64,000 bases of DNA from Ignatzschineria larvae DSM 13226 (GCF_038500265.1 NZ_CP150637.1:2343501-2407500), one strand, 5' to 3'. Positions 34,585 to 43,996 are shown, counted from the first letter of the stretch. A program made the numbers and translations. Notes: generated by a model from the sequence alone, not told the origin.

Positions 34585-35088
34585 ATGCTTAAGTTTCACA
34601 CGACAATGGGTGAGTTTGTTATTACTTTAGATCATGAGAAAGCGCCGATTACAGCCGCTAACTTTGTACAATATGCTAAAGAAGGTTATTTTGAAGGAAC
34701 GCTTTTTCATCGTATTATCCCTGGATTTATGGTGCAAGGCGGCGGTTTAGAGCCTGGCATGCATAATAAGACGAAAGGTCATCATGAGCCAATTCAAAAT
34801 GAAGCGGATAATGGTCTTAAAAATGTCCGAGGTTCAGTTGCGATGGCAAGAACGATGGACCCCCATTCTGCAACAAGCCAATTTTTTGTGAACTTAGTGG
34901 ATAATGATTTCTTAGATCATAAATCACAAACGCCACAAGGTTGGGGCTATGCTGTATTTGGTAAAGTCACTGAAGGTATGGATGTAATCGATGCGATGGC
35001 AAAAGTAAAAACATCATCTAAAGCGGGTCACAGAGATGTACCGGTTGAAGATATTATCATTGAGCGGGTTGAAGTCATTGGCGAGTAA
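34585..35088 (+). CDS. ppiB: cytoplasmic peptidyl-prolyl cis-trans isomerase B
   Basis: A 167-residue cyclophilin without a signal peptide. It starts MLKFHTTMGEFVITLDHEKA and has FHRIIPGFMVQGGGL near residue 47, GSVAMARTMDPHSATSQFF near 92 and GYAVFGKVTEGMDVID near 128. It is a paralogue of the periplasmic protein at 33213. It lies 140 bp before lpxH and may share its transcript. Confidence 0.94.
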   Translation: MLKFHTTMGEFVITLDHEKAPITAANFVQYAKEGYFEGTLFHRIIPGFMVQGGGLEPGMHNKTKGHHEPIQNEADNGLKNVRGSVAMARTMDPHSATSQFFVNLVDNDFLDHKSQTPQGWGYAVFGKVTEGMDVIDAMAKVKTSSKAGHRDVPVEDIIIERVEVIGE

Positions 35089-35230
35089 TGAATTAATCAA
35101 ACTACGATATTTTTTAAACGTTATCTTGTTACACGCTATTTGTTGTGGATGATTCATTTCTTTGATTCTCAGACAGGAATGACGTGATAAAATAGGGATC
35201 CGCATTAAAATCGTAGTAGAGGAGTGAAAT

Positions 35231-36103
35231 ATGGATAGGAGTCATCTCGGTGCACAACTGGCACATCATCCTATCTCACTCTTTATCAGTGATATTCATT
35301 TAAGTGAGAGTCGTAACGATATCGTTACGGCTTTCTTGCAATTTGTGACAGAGGTTGCACCTAAAGCCGATCGACTCTATATCCTCGGCGATCTCTTTGA
35401 TTTTTGGGCTGGAGATGATATTGAAACTGCCTTAACGGAAAAGGTTGCAGCGCATCTATCAAAGTTAGCGAAATCCGGTGTTGAGATCTTTTTCTTACCG
35501 GGTAATCGTGATTTTGCGTTAGGAAAGCGATATGCTCAACAAGCTCATTTTCATATTCTGCCAACGGAATACCGGCTTATAGTCGAGAATGACAGTGAGG
35601 CGAAAGCACTGAATTATCTTAATGATATATCTGATGATATAGATAAGGATATTGATGATTCAAGAGAAAGTGCTGACTGTCTTGCGATTGATTCACCTAT
35701 TTTACTGATTCATGGGGATGAACTCTGCACTGATGATATCGCGTATCAACGCTATAAAAGATGGATTCGTCAGCCCATGATTTTAAGTTTACTTCGGCGG
35801 TTACCAAGAGCTTATCGTTTGCGATTAGCGGATAAGATCCGACAGAAAAGTCGAGATTTGCCTAATAAAGCGATTATTGATGTCAATGAAGATTTTACCG
35901 AACACTTTTTCGCAAAAAAGTCGGTATCGACTATTATTCATGGGCATACTCATCGCGCCGGCATTCATCGGTATCGCAATGGACAGGTTCGTGTTGTCTT
36001 AAGTGATTGGGATCGAACGGGAGATTATTTAGTACTTGAAAAGGGTCGACTCTGTCGCCATACATTTAAAATAACGAATCAGGGAATGGAAGCGATAAGG
36101 TAG
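35231..36103 (+). CDS. lpxH: UDP-2,3-diacylglucosamine diphosphatase
   Basis: LpxH makes lipid X in lipid A synthesis and is a peripheral inner-membrane metallophosphoesterase. All metal-binding motifs are present: SDIHLS, LGDLFDFWAGDD, GNRDFALG, HGDELCTDD and HGHTHRAG. The 290-residue length exceeds the E. coli 240. The excess is mostly an Asp-rich insert (about residues 116-154, including DISDDIDKDIDDSRE) between the GNRDF and HGDELC motifs. Confidence 0.94.
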   Translation: MDRSHLGAQLAHHPISLFISDIHLSESRNDIVTAFLQFVTEVAPKADRLYILGDLFDFWAGDDIETALTEKVAAHLSKLAKSGVEIFFLPGNRDFALGKRYAQQAHFHILPTEYRLIVENDSEAKALNYLNDISDDIDKDIDDSRESADCLAIDSPILLIHGDELCTDDIAYQRYKRWIRQPMILSLLRRLPRAYRLRLADKIRQKSRDLPNKAIIDVNEDFTEHFFAKKSVSTIIHGHTHRAGIHRYRNGQVRVVLSDWDRTGDYLVLEKGRLCRHTFKITNQGMEAIR

Positions 36104-36210
36104 CGCTTTGGCTGTATCATTTTACTCTAAAATAGCGTAAGATAACCGATGGTTATGTGAAACCTCTTCACCTCAAAGATTCAAAACAATTAAGAATAAA
36201 GAGTAAGTAT

Positions 36211-36639
36211 ATGAATTCGATTATGCCTTTTATCCAACAAAACTGGATGTTTGTGGCAGCATTTGTTGTTGTTGTCGTTCTTTTAATTGCCAATGAGATT
36301 AACGCTGCTCGTGGTAAAAAGTATCGTATGAGTATTACCGATGCTTTGAGGGAATATAATGATGATAATGCTGTATTTATTGATATTCGCCCGAAAAAGG
36401 ATTTTAAAAAATTGCATATTCCTAATGCGGTTAACATTCCGACAGCCGAGCTTGAGAAGCAATTAGAGAGTTTAGCGCAATTTGGCGATAAGAAAATTAT
36501 TGTATATAGCGATACTGATCCACGTGCTAATGAAGCGTGTATTAAATTACGTAAATTGCATCCGAATGCAGCGCTTAATGTGCTTGTAGGCGGTATTGTC
36601 GGTTGGCAAGAGGCGAATTTACCTCTTTCTAAAGGTTAA
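36211..36639 (+). CDS. membrane-anchored rhodanese-like protein (YibN-like)
   Basis: A 142-residue protein with one N-terminal membrane helix (about residues 12-30) and a cytoplasmic rhodanese domain (FIDIRPKKDFKKLHIPNAVNIP near 56). The active-site loop reads YSDTDPRANEACIK. No Cys sits at the normal catalytic position, so sulfurtransferase activity is doubtful, as for other YibN proteins. The neighbours grxC and secB are the standard ones. I start at 36211; the open frame upstream lacks support. Confidence 0.87.
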   Translation: MNSIMPFIQQNWMFVAAFVVVVVLLIANEINAARGKKYRMSITDALREYNDDNAVFIDIRPKKDFKKLHIPNAVNIPTAELEKQLESLAQFGDKKIIVYSDTDPRANEACIKLRKLHPNAALNVLVGGIVGWQEANLPLSKG

Positions 36640-36650
36640 AGGAGTAGAAA

Positions 36651-36917
36651 ATGAAAAAAGTAGAAGTCTATTTTAAAACCACTTGTGGTTATTGCCGTCG
36701 TGCATTTGAAGTATTAGCACGTCACAATGTTGAGCCTGTCAAAATTGATGTGGATAGCGATCCAAAACTTTGGGAAGAGTGCCAAAAACGTTCTGGTCGT
36801 AATACTGTACCTCAAATTTTCATCGGCGATTATCACGTCGGTGGTTGCGATGATCTAATGATGCTTGAGAAGAAAGGTGAGCTTGATGATTACCTTTCAG
36901 GTAAGTTACCTCAGTAA
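36651..36917 (+). CDS. grxC: glutaredoxin 3
   Basis: An 88-residue glutaredoxin that uses glutathione to reduce disulfides. The active site is CGYC at residues 12-15 instead of the usual CPYC, which may raise redox potential or favour monothiol-like chemistry. RNTVPQIFIGDYHVGGCDDL near 50 carries the cis-Pro and glutathione-binding residues. It starts 12 bp after the rhodanese gene and precedes secB, the usual order. Confidence 0.93.
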   Translation: MKKVEVYFKTTCGYCRRAFEVLARHNVEPVKIDVDSDPKLWEECQKRSGRNTVPQIFIGDYHVGGCDDLMMLEKKGELDDYLSGKLPQ

Positions 36918-37020
36918 TTGTCGTAATAGATAAGAGTGTCGATGCACTCTCACTAAGCAATTTTAAAACGAGGATCATCTATGATGATCCTCATTTATTA
37001 AGTTAAAAGGGTTAAAATCC

Positions 37021-37503
37021 ATGAGCGAAACAAATCAAACTAACGAAGTAAACCAAGAGAACCAAGCATCATTTGATATCTTAAGAATCTATACTAAAAA
37101 TGTCTCTCTTGAATCCCCAAGCACACCTGAAATCTTTAAAATGGAAGTGCAACCAGAAATTCAAATTCAATTGAGTAATGAAGAACGTGAAATCGAGCCA
37201 GGTATTCACGAGGTGGCATTAAAAGTCACCGTCACCGCAAAAAGCGAAGATAAAATTATGTTTATCGCTGAAGTTGAGCAAGCGGGTCTTTTCCAATTAG
37301 TGAACTTCCCTGCAGAGCAACTACAGGCGATTCGCGGAGGTTATTGCCCCAATATCCTCTATCCTTATGCGCGTCAATCACTTGATAATCTCATCTCTAA
37401 AGGGGGATTCCCACCAGTGATTCTTTCACCAATCAATTTTGAAGCAGTCTATGCAGAGCGCCAAGCACAAATGCGTGCAGATGCTGAAAATATGGATGCG
37501 TAA
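37021..37503 (+). CDS. secB: protein-export chaperone SecB
   Basis: SecB holds unfolded preproteins and delivers them to SecA. The 160-residue product has RIYTKNVSLESPSTPEIF near residue 22, EVALKVTVTAKSED near 64, EQAGLF near 84 and PNILYPYARQSLDNLISKGGF near 109, all SecB hallmarks. The first 15 residues are Asn/Gln/Glu-rich. A strong terminator follows at 37565. Confidence 0.96.
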   Translation: MSETNQTNEVNQENQASFDILRIYTKNVSLESPSTPEIFKMEVQPEIQIQLSNEEREIEPGIHEVALKVTVTAKSEDKIMFIAEVEQAGLFQLVNFPAEQLQAIRGGYCPNILYPYARQSLDNLISKGGFPPVILSPINFEAVYAERQAQMRADAENMDA

Positions 37504-37564
37504 TGGATTGTTAGGAATTTCTAACATCGAATATTCAGTAGAATACTCTATTGAATAAAAAGAG

Positions 37565-37597
37565 AGCTGAATGACGATTGAATCATTCAGCTTTTTT
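37565..37597 (+). terminator. terminator after secB
   Basis: AGCTGAATGA (37565-37574) pairs with TCATTCAGCT (37583-37592) around an 8-base loop, followed by TTTTT. Confidence 0.9.
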
Positions 37598-37614
37598 GTA
37601 TTATTAATGAATAT

Positions 37615-37788
37615 TATAGTCAATTTGGTTTAAGAAAAATGGCTTTTAAACAGCTATTGTGTGGTTTTAAAAGAAGATAAAACCTGACTCACCAACACTT
37701 GCAAGATGCCGGATAGAACAACTTCCTTGCCTCGATCAGCTGATGCGCCGGCATTTGAATAAGCTTATTTTGAACGGATATTACTATA
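37615..37788 (+). mobile_element. MITE copy 5 (174 bp, long form)
   Basis: It starts TATAGTCAATTTGGTTT and ends GATATTACTATA, with the inner GATGCCGG / CCGGCAT pair. It lies between convergent secB and the unknown exported-protein gene. Confidence 0.88.
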
Positions 37789-37801
37789 CTATAGTTGCTT
37801 T

Positions 37802-38740
37802 TTAAGGTTGATAAGTCTGAATTCGATTTTTCCAACCGGCAAGCCAACGAGATTCGCCTTTTGCGGGATCTGCGTTATTCACTCGATTCGTTAGTACCTG
37901 TTCAGCCGAACGGCGAAAATCAGCGAGGATCGCTTGATCTTTCTCTGCTTTAGTCTGCCCGTTATGAGTGAGTGCCATATTCTCTAATACTTGCATTAAG
38001 CCCCAGCCTTCCCCTTGATAGCGCTCATTGGTATTAATACCCTCGCCTTTGAAATTGACATAATCAATGAGTGCATAGAGTCCATTTTGGGCATTCGCCA
38101 CTTCGTAGAATTTAATCTCTATAAAATCGGGATATTGAGAAACCGCTTTCATTTTACCGAGGGCATTTTGTAATCGTTGGAAGATAAAGAGCGCCTGATA
38201 ATCTTTGGTATTGGCCAAAAATTGGGTTAATTCTTGTAGCTCACCGCGGGCTTTTGCTTGATTAAAAGCTTCTCGATTAGGCCAAGGGGCGGTCGGATAT
38301 TTTTGTAGTATCGCCGGTAATGGCACGCCATTTTGTCGTAAAAACGCCACTAAAGCCGGGAAAGTCTCTTCATATTTGTCCCTTTCCCCCGCTTTATACC
38401 AAATAAAGTGACCAATCCCGAGTGAAGGGAAATTTTCGCCGACATTCCACGAGACTAGATTTTCTAGTTTCCCTCCAGTTTCATTTTGATAGATCTGTTC
38501 CCCAACGCGCGCGAGAGCTTGTTGCGAAATATGGATGGGTTGGGTGGAGGTGGCGGGATTCAAACCTGTCCTATTTTGTGCTGTAACCGGCATAAAAAGC
38601 AATGCACTCATCCCTACCGTTATACTCAATAATAGCTTCAGTGAAGTCTTTAATCTCAATCGATGATGGGAATTACGGAGATCTTTACGATCTGAATGTT
38701 GCGATATGAATGAGGATAAAAATCGAGTATGTTGTGCCAT
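37802..38740 (-). CDS. conserved exported protein of unknown function
   Basis: A 312-residue protein with a long basic N-terminus (about 30 residues) before a hydrophobic signal or anchor (LLLSITVGMSALLFMPVTA). The mature part has a distinctive core: QIYQNETGGKLENLVSWNVG, then EGFPSLGIGHFIWY-like sequence (actual ENFPSLGIGHFIWYKAG), and later GEGINTNERYQGEGWGLMQV. The acidic NETGG and conserved Trp and His residues hint at a lysozyme-like or peptidoglycan-related fold, but I do not recognise the family with certainty. No functional neighbours. Confidence 0.6.
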   Translation of the reverse strand: MAQHTRFLSSFISQHSDRKDLRNSHHRLRLKTSLKLLLSITVGMSALLFMPVTAQNRTGLNPATSTQPIHISQQALARVGEQIYQNETGGKLENLVSWNVGENFPSLGIGHFIWYKAGERDKYEETFPALVAFLRQNGVPLPAILQKYPTAPWPNREAFNQAKARGELQELTQFLANTKDYQALFIFQRLQNALGKMKAVSQYPDFIEIKFYEVANAQNGLYALIDYVNFKGEGINTNERYQGEGWGLMQVLENMALTHNGQTKAEKDQAILADFRRSAEQVLTNRVNNADPAKGESRWLAGWKNRIQTYQP

Positions 38741-38894
38741 ATCCTACCTTGCTCTGTTCGAAATTAATTTGTGATTGATAGCCGTTATCTTACTTGATCT
38801 TGTTATTGCAATCTAGGAGATCACTCGAGAATGATGTAAGAGATCGTTTAAAAATTTAATTCATTGAACAAATAAAGCTTTCTTTTGATATTGA

Positions 38895-38912
38895 TGTTTT
38901 GTATATTAAACA
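38895..38912 (+). promoter_or_regulatory. NadR operator upstream of nadR
   Basis: TGTTTT-GTATAT-TAAACA matches the NadR box TGTTTA-N6-TAAACA at 11 of 12 positions. A promoter candidate, TTGAAC (38864-38869) with 17 bp to GATATT (38887-38892), puts the box over the transcription start. This implies autorepression of nadR-pnuC. Confidence 0.72.
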
Positions 38913-38956
38913 AAATTAACTTAATTAATAGAAAAAGTTTAGTGAAAGAGGTTGCG

Positions 38957-40195
38957 ATGATGATACCGGTTGAACATCTTAAGAAAGTAATCAAGGATCG
39001 TGGTTTAACACTGCAGCGTGTTGCAGAACAGTGCGATATGACGAAAGGTTACTTGAGTCAATTATTGAATGGCAAGATTCAAAACCCTAGTGCCGTAAAG
39101 ATGAATGCGCTCTATCAATATCTCAATATTCAACAATCGGATACGCAAAAGCAGAAAGTGGGGCTTATTTTTGGGGCTTTCTATCCACTTCATACCGGAC
39201 ATATCTACCTTATTCAGCGAGCGATTAGTCAGTTAGATGAGTTGCATATTGTGCTTCGTTACAATGAGGCAAGAGATCTGCAAACTTTCGAAGATAGTGC
39301 TATGAGCCGGCAACCTACACTGAAGGATCGTCTGCGTTGGTTACTACAGACTTTCAAGTATCAGAAGAATATTCATATTCATTATATTGATGAAGAGAAT
39401 TTGACGGATTCTGCAAAAGATCAGGCTTTGTGGGCTCAAAAGGTTGCTTATTTTCTCAAATCTCACAATATTCAACCGGATTTGATCTATACAAGTGAAT
39501 TAGCGGATGAAGTTTTTTATCAAAAATATCTCAATATTCCGACCAAAATTATTGACCCGGATCGAGAATTTATGCCAATTCACGGGGAAGATATTCGCCG
39601 GTCGCCACTTGCCCATTGGGAATATATTCCGACAGAAGTTCGCCCCTTTTTCGTGAAAACAATTGCGATTTTAGGCGGAGAATCGAGTGGAAAAAGTATG
39701 ATGGTCAATAAGTTAGCCAATATGTTTAATACTACAAGTGCTTGGGAATATGGTCGGGAATATGTCTTTGAACATTTAGGGGGCGATGAGCGCGCACTGC
39801 AATATTCTGATTACGATCAGATTGCTCTCGGTCACGCGAAATATATCAATTTTGCAGTGAAACACGCCAATAAGATTGCCTTTATCGATACCGATTTTCT
39901 CACAACGCAGGCTTTCTGCATTCAATATGAGGGCAAACCGCATCCCTTTGTACAAGCGTTGATTGATAGCTACCGCTTCGATTTAGTGATTCTACTGGAT
40001 AACAATACCCCTTGGGTGGCCGATGGTTTACGGCATTTAGGGGATAATCAGGTACGTAAAGAATTTCAATCACTTCTCAAAAAATTACTGCGAGAAAATC
40101 AGATTGATTATGTGGAAGTCACGAGCGATCAATATGATGAACGATATCTTCAATGTATTGAATTAGTTGAAGAATTGCTTAGAAATGCCCGTTAA
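38957..40195 (+). CDS. nadR: trifunctional NAD regulator/NMN adenylyltransferase/ribosylnicotinamide kinase
   Basis: NadR senses NAD and represses NAD-synthesis genes through an N-terminal helix-turn-helix (TLQRVAEQCDMTKGYLSQLL, residues 17-36). It phosphorylates nicotinamide riboside through a C-terminal kinase (Walker A GGESSGKS near 241) and has a central NMN adenylyltransferase-like domain (FGAFYPLHTGHIYL near 72). The 412-residue product aligns along its whole length with E. coli NadR (410). I start at ATG 38957 after AGAGG; the longer open frame to 38885 would run over the operator. pnuC follows by 34 bp, so riboside uptake and phosphorylation are co-expressed. Confidence 0.95.
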   Translation: MMIPVEHLKKVIKDRGLTLQRVAEQCDMTKGYLSQLLNGKIQNPSAVKMNALYQYLNIQQSDTQKQKVGLIFGAFYPLHTGHIYLIQRAISQLDELHIVLRYNEARDLQTFEDSAMSRQPTLKDRLRWLLQTFKYQKNIHIHYIDEENLTDSAKDQALWAQKVAYFLKSHNIQPDLIYTSELADEVFYQKYLNIPTKIIDPDREFMPIHGEDIRRSPLAHWEYIPTEVRPFFVKTIAILGGESSGKSMMVNKLANMFNTTSAWEYGREYVFEHLGGDERALQYSDYDQIALGHAKYINFAVKHANKIAFIDTDFLTTQAFCIQYEGKPHPFVQALIDSYRFDLVILLDNNTPWVADGLRHLGDNQVRKEFQSLLKKLLRENQIDYVEVTSDQYDERYLQCIELVEELLRNAR

Positions 40196-40229
40196 TCTAT
40201 GAATTAAATTATCCAATGAGGACGTTACA

Positions 40230-41000
40230 ATGACTTACAATACTCAAGAAGCACCGGTTACATTGACCTCTTCCCCGATAAAGATGAGTCCTTTTTCTCG
40301 GGCTGTATTGTCGATCGGTCGCCATAAATCTTACCCTTATATCTGTTTTATTTTAGTAATTGCTTCCTATCTCTATACGGAACCTTTTGCCGAATTTGAT
40401 TTGCGCTATGGGATTTCGTTTTTTGGCGCGATTACCGGGTTAATCTGTGTGATTTTAATGACCCGAAGAAGTCAGATTGCCAATTACTTTGGTCTACTCT
40501 CTACATTTGGTGAAAGTATCGGGAATTTCTTAGGGGGGAATATTGGTGCAGGATTACCCCATATCTACAATTTTAGTACCCACGTGTACGGTGTTATTAA
40601 TTGGCGCAAAAATCACGATGCGGATGATAAAGTGATTACCCGCTCATTAACGCTCAAGCAGTATCTCTATGTGGCGCTCGCCTTTATCCTGATCTTCCTC
40701 TTTAATATTGTGATTACCCGAATGTTAGGGGTAGAGAATACCTTTTGGCAATTGATCCTCAATGGCTTTATCTTTGGGCTAGCCATTCCGGCGCAGACGC
40801 TCTTAATGATGCGCTATGATTTTAGTTGGTATCTTTGGGTGTTGATGAATATCTTTATGGTGATTCTCAACTTCTTTGGCCCTGAACCGAATCCTGTTAT
40901 TGGTGCGCAATATAGTGTTTACCTCTTTAATTCCCTCTATGGATTAGTGGAATGGCGCACCTTTGCAAGAAGTTATGAAGCTGAAAATAGCACTGTTTAA
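40230..41000 (+). CDS. pnuC: nicotinamide riboside transporter PnuC
   Basis: A 256-residue, seven-helix inner-membrane carrier of nicotinamide riboside. Family segments: GAITGLICVILMTRRSQ near residue 67, NYFGLLSTFGESIGNFLGG near 88, and NWRKNH near 124. Transport is driven by phosphorylation through the co-encoded NadR kinase. It is the second gene of nadR-pnuC and shares its operator. Confidence 0.9.
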   Translation: MTYNTQEAPVTLTSSPIKMSPFSRAVLSIGRHKSYPYICFILVIASYLYTEPFAEFDLRYGISFFGAITGLICVILMTRRSQIANYFGLLSTFGESIGNFLGGNIGAGLPHIYNFSTHVYGVINWRKNHDADDKVITRSLTLKQYLYVALAFILIFLFNIVITRMLGVENTFWQLILNGFIFGLAIPAQTLLMMRYDFSWYLWVLMNIFMVILNFFGPEPNPVIGAQYSVYLFNSLYGLVEWRTFARSYEAENSTV

Positions 41001-41227
41001 TTGCTGCTTAATCTGACCTTAGATAGATATTAAATAGATAGTCACTAGAGATTAAGTGGAGAATGAAAAAGATAGATATTCACTGTTATAAGTGCAATAG
41101 TGCTATAATCATCAAAGAATATTGAAATAGATAAATAAAAGATCAATAAAATTGAAAATTCGAATTTATCGTTATTTAAACTCAATATAGGTAGTTGTTT
41201 GATCCACTTAATGTAGGAGATAAGAAA

Positions 41228-41506
41228 ATGACAAAAACTAAAGGCGATATCGTTAAAGAAAATATCACTCACGCGGCTGAAAAATTAGGCAATGTGGCTG
41301 CGAAGCTGACTGATGAAACGATCCTTAAAAGCCATGAAGCGAAAAGAGCATTAGATGATCAGATTGCAACGCTCAAAGAGAAGCGTGATGCGCTAGCGGA
41401 TAATGCTGATGAAGCGAGAAGTTCTTTGAATGAGCAGATCGAAGCATTAAAGGCAAAAGCGAAAGAGTTATCCCAATTAGCGAATGATAAAATTCAAAAG
41501 ATGTAA
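41228..41506 (+). CDS. small coiled-coil protein of unknown function
   Basis: A 92-residue, highly charged, Ala/Lys/Glu/Asp-rich protein predicted to be one long helix or coiled coil (heptads from about residue 20 to 88, for example DQIATLKEKRDALADNADEA). It has no signal or membrane segment. GGAG precedes ATG 41228. It is monocistronic with a good terminator. Composition resembles phasin- or apolipoprotein-like helical proteins, but no function can be given. Confidence 0.75.
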   Translation: MTKTKGDIVKENITHAAEKLGNVAAKLTDETILKSHEAKRALDDQIATLKEKRDALADNADEARSSLNEQIEALKAKAKELSQLANDKIQKM

Positions 41507-41548
41507 TCAATATTATCAATATCATCGATTGCATTGATACAATCATAA

Positions 41549-41583
41549 AAACCCCGATAGAATTGATCTTGTCGGGGTTTTTT
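41549..41583 (+). terminator. terminator after the coiled-coil gene
   Basis: AAACCCCGA (41549-41557) pairs with TCGGGGTTT (41572-41580) around a 14-base loop, followed by TTT. The A-run also supports leftward use. Confidence 0.88.
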
Positions 41584-41651
41584 ATGGTTATGGGTTGATG
41601 ATCTTTGAATGATCTTGAACAGGTCTTGAACGGATCTATCTTCCGGATTGA

Positions 41652-42431
41652 TTAAATCGTGCCATTGTAGCTTGGAATTGTTAATCCCCGTTTTTTCCAG
41701 TAGAGAATCAGTAGGAAGCCGGCAACTGCACCGCCTAAATGGGCAAAGTGGGCAATCGGATTCCAAGAGAGATTCATTAAACCTAGAATAATCTCTAAAA
41801 CGATAATGCCGGGGATAAAGTATTTTGCTTTAATCGGGTAAGGAATAAAGATAATCATCAAGCCTGCATTGGGGAAGAACATCCCAAAGGCGATCAATAC
41901 ACCATAGATCGCGCCTGAAGCACCCATCATCGGCCGGAGATATTCACTCACTAAATCCATTAAAATGGGCACACGATTAATAATCTCACTGCCGGTAATA
42001 TTGCCTAGCGCATCCATTTTGATTGAACCGGTAATTTGCGCCAATATTTCAGGGGAAATGCCGAGTGTTGTGATTACATTCTCTTCGAGGTTGTGAATAG
42101 AGAAATAACTCTGCGCATTAAAGAGGATAAAGGAGCCAAATCCCGCCACAAAATAGAGAATTAAGAAGCGTTTCGTTCCTAAAATCCGCTCAATCATTCC
42201 CCCAAACATAAAGAGTGCAAGCATATTAAAGAGTAGATGAGAGATACCCGCGTGGATAAAGAGATGGGTAAAAGGTTGCCAGAAATGAAAGAGGGGCGAA
42301 CCGGGATAATAACTGCCGAGAATATAGCTTAAATCGGTGATCTCAAGATAAGAGAGGAGCAGTGTGAGGATAAACACCCCGACATTAATGAAAATCAATG
42401 AACGGGTCGCTATGGGAAGCTCTTTTAGCAT
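41652..42431 (-). CDS. rhomboid-family intramembrane serine protease
   Basis: A 259-residue polytopic protein with the rhomboid catalytic dyad: Ser in MGASGAIYG (near residue 171) and His in AHFAHLGGA (near 227). The N-terminal FTHLFIHAGISHLLFNMLAL near 54-73 carries the conserved HxxxxHxxxN. A 60-residue insertion between helices (about 107-165) is longer than in minimal rhomboids. It cleaves membrane-protein substrates in the bilayer; substrates are unknown. Confidence 0.9.
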   Translation of the reverse strand: MLKELPIATRSLIFINVGVFILTLLLSYLEITDLSYILGSYYPGSPLFHFWQPFTHLFIHAGISHLLFNMLALFMFGGMIERILGTKRFLILYFVAGFGSFILFNAQSYFSIHNLEENVITTLGISPEILAQITGSIKMDALGNITGSEIINRVPILMDLVSEYLRPMMGASGAIYGVLIAFGMFFPNAGLMIIFIPYPIKAKYFIPGIIVLEIILGLMNLSWNPIAHFAHLGGAVAGFLLILYWKKRGLTIPSYNGTI

Positions 42432-42653
42432 AAAAAATCCTTATATACGCTGAAAATAGGATGGCAAATCAAGTCGTTCAGTAGAGACGTAATTTTAGTG
42501 TCATTTTATCATAGAATCCCTTTGGGCAATGATTTGGGAATCGCCGATTCTCTGATAGACTAATGAATCGTCTAAGATCGATCTAGCCTAATCGTTAGGC
42601 GATACTATTGTTATAATCATTTTCCCCACTTTGTCGCAAAAGGTTCTATATTT

Positions 42654-43871
42654 ATGACACAGATTAAAGATAACGCAACACAACTCCCTTGGATTCGTTA
42701 TGATCGTAATCCTTATGGTGTACCGTTGTTAGATCTTCGTCCTATTACATTTCAACTTGCGAGTGATGTGGGAGAAGTCGCACTTAAACATTTGGACAGT
42801 TATAGTTTAGAGGATGGTGCAACCTTTAGCGGATTATTGCCGGGGGAATCGCCGGAGAATCGTGGCAATGATGATGAGAATAATGGTGGTACTGACAAGA
42901 GCGATACGAATAAGGGCGATGGGAATATCGGAAGCATCATCGAAACGGTATCTGTAGAGACAATTCGACGAGTTCCTTGTGAACTCTCTTATGAGACGGT
43001 TGAAAAACTCTATCCCGGCTCGCTCTTTGTACCACAAACGCCGGAGGATCGTTGGGCGATCTTCTTCGATGGGCGTTATATCTACTTTGTGCGCAGTTGG
43101 TCCCGGCAATTAGTGGCAAGGGCAAAGGTGGAACTTGAACCTCATCAGCTCTTAATTACGGAGATTGAAGGTGCGATTTTAGAGGAGTTTGAAACAGAGA
43201 ATCAGACCATTGCGCTAGTGAATTTCCTGATGTTAAGTCATGTATTAGGCGAGAGTGCGCCGGTCCCTCTGCTCAATGAACTTGAATCTGATCCTAATCG
43301 CGCGGCTGTTTGGGCATTTGCTTTTTGTGGCCATAAAGCCAAAGTCGGTGTCTTTGCCGAAGATGCTATTTTCCCGGCGCAAGGGGGCATTATTCGTTCA
43401 ACAACCGCTTACCATATTGCCATTGCCAATGATGACAAGGAGAGCGTGAAGCTCATTCTCTCTCGAAATTGGGTTGATCCCAATGTGATCGCACAAGATG
43501 GCTTTACCCCGATTCATTGGGCGCTCTATACCGATCATTTTGAGATGATGGAACTTTTAGCCGATAAAGGTGTGGATATCAATGCTTATTCCTTGTCACA
43601 AACAACGCCCTTGATGGATGCGGTTGAATTGCGTTCAGAGAAAGGGGTCAATGCGTTATTAACACTCGGCGCTCATCCCCAATTAAAGGATCAACTCGGT
43701 TTTACGGCACTGCATCGAGCAAGCGCTATGGGTGAACTCAATATTGCTAAAGCACTTCTGTTAGCGGGGAGCGATCCTTATCACGCCAATAAAGCCGGTA
43801 TTACCGCCATTGATTTAGCCAAAGAGAAAGGCAATAGTGCAATGCTTGGGTTACTTTCAGAGCAGGCTTAA
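42654..43871 (+). CDS. ankyrin-repeat protein
   Basis: A 405-residue protein without signal peptide. An N-terminal domain of about 220 residues has no recognisable family. At least four ankyrin repeats follow from about residue 240 (DGFTPIHWALYTDHFEMMEL, TTPLMDAVELRSEKGVNALL, FTALHRASAMGELNIAKALL). A low-complexity Asp/Asn/Gly insert lies at residues 62-93. Ankyrin repeats mediate protein contacts; in the cytoplasm of a bacterium the partner cannot be inferred. It stands between rhomboid (divergent) and holA. Confidence 0.82.
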   Translation: MTQIKDNATQLPWIRYDRNPYGVPLLDLRPITFQLASDVGEVALKHLDSYSLEDGATFSGLLPGESPENRGNDDENNGGTDKSDTNKGDGNIGSIIETVSVETIRRVPCELSYETVEKLYPGSLFVPQTPEDRWAIFFDGRYIYFVRSWSRQLVARAKVELEPHQLLITEIEGAILEEFETENQTIALVNFLMLSHVLGESAPVPLLNELESDPNRAAVWAFAFCGHKAKVGVFAEDAIFPAQGGIIRSTTAYHIAIANDDKESVKLILSRNWVDPNVIAQDGFTPIHWALYTDHFEMMELLADKGVDINAYSLSQTTPLMDAVELRSEKGVNALLTLGAHPQLKDQLGFTALHRASAMGELNIAKALLLAGSDPYHANKAGITAIDLAKEKGNSAMLGLLSEQA

Positions 43872-43996
43872 TGTTTTACTGTATTTCGATGATTAATGCA
43901 GGTATATCATAGATGAAAGGCAGTGCTATACTAGAGAGCATTTTTAGGTATGATTTTAAGAGTATTATATTTAACAACCTGGTTAGAGGATAAAGG

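Noticed and set aside
38885..38956. Longer N-terminus for NadR
   Set aside because: It would place coding sequence over the NadR operator and adds residues absent from the family.
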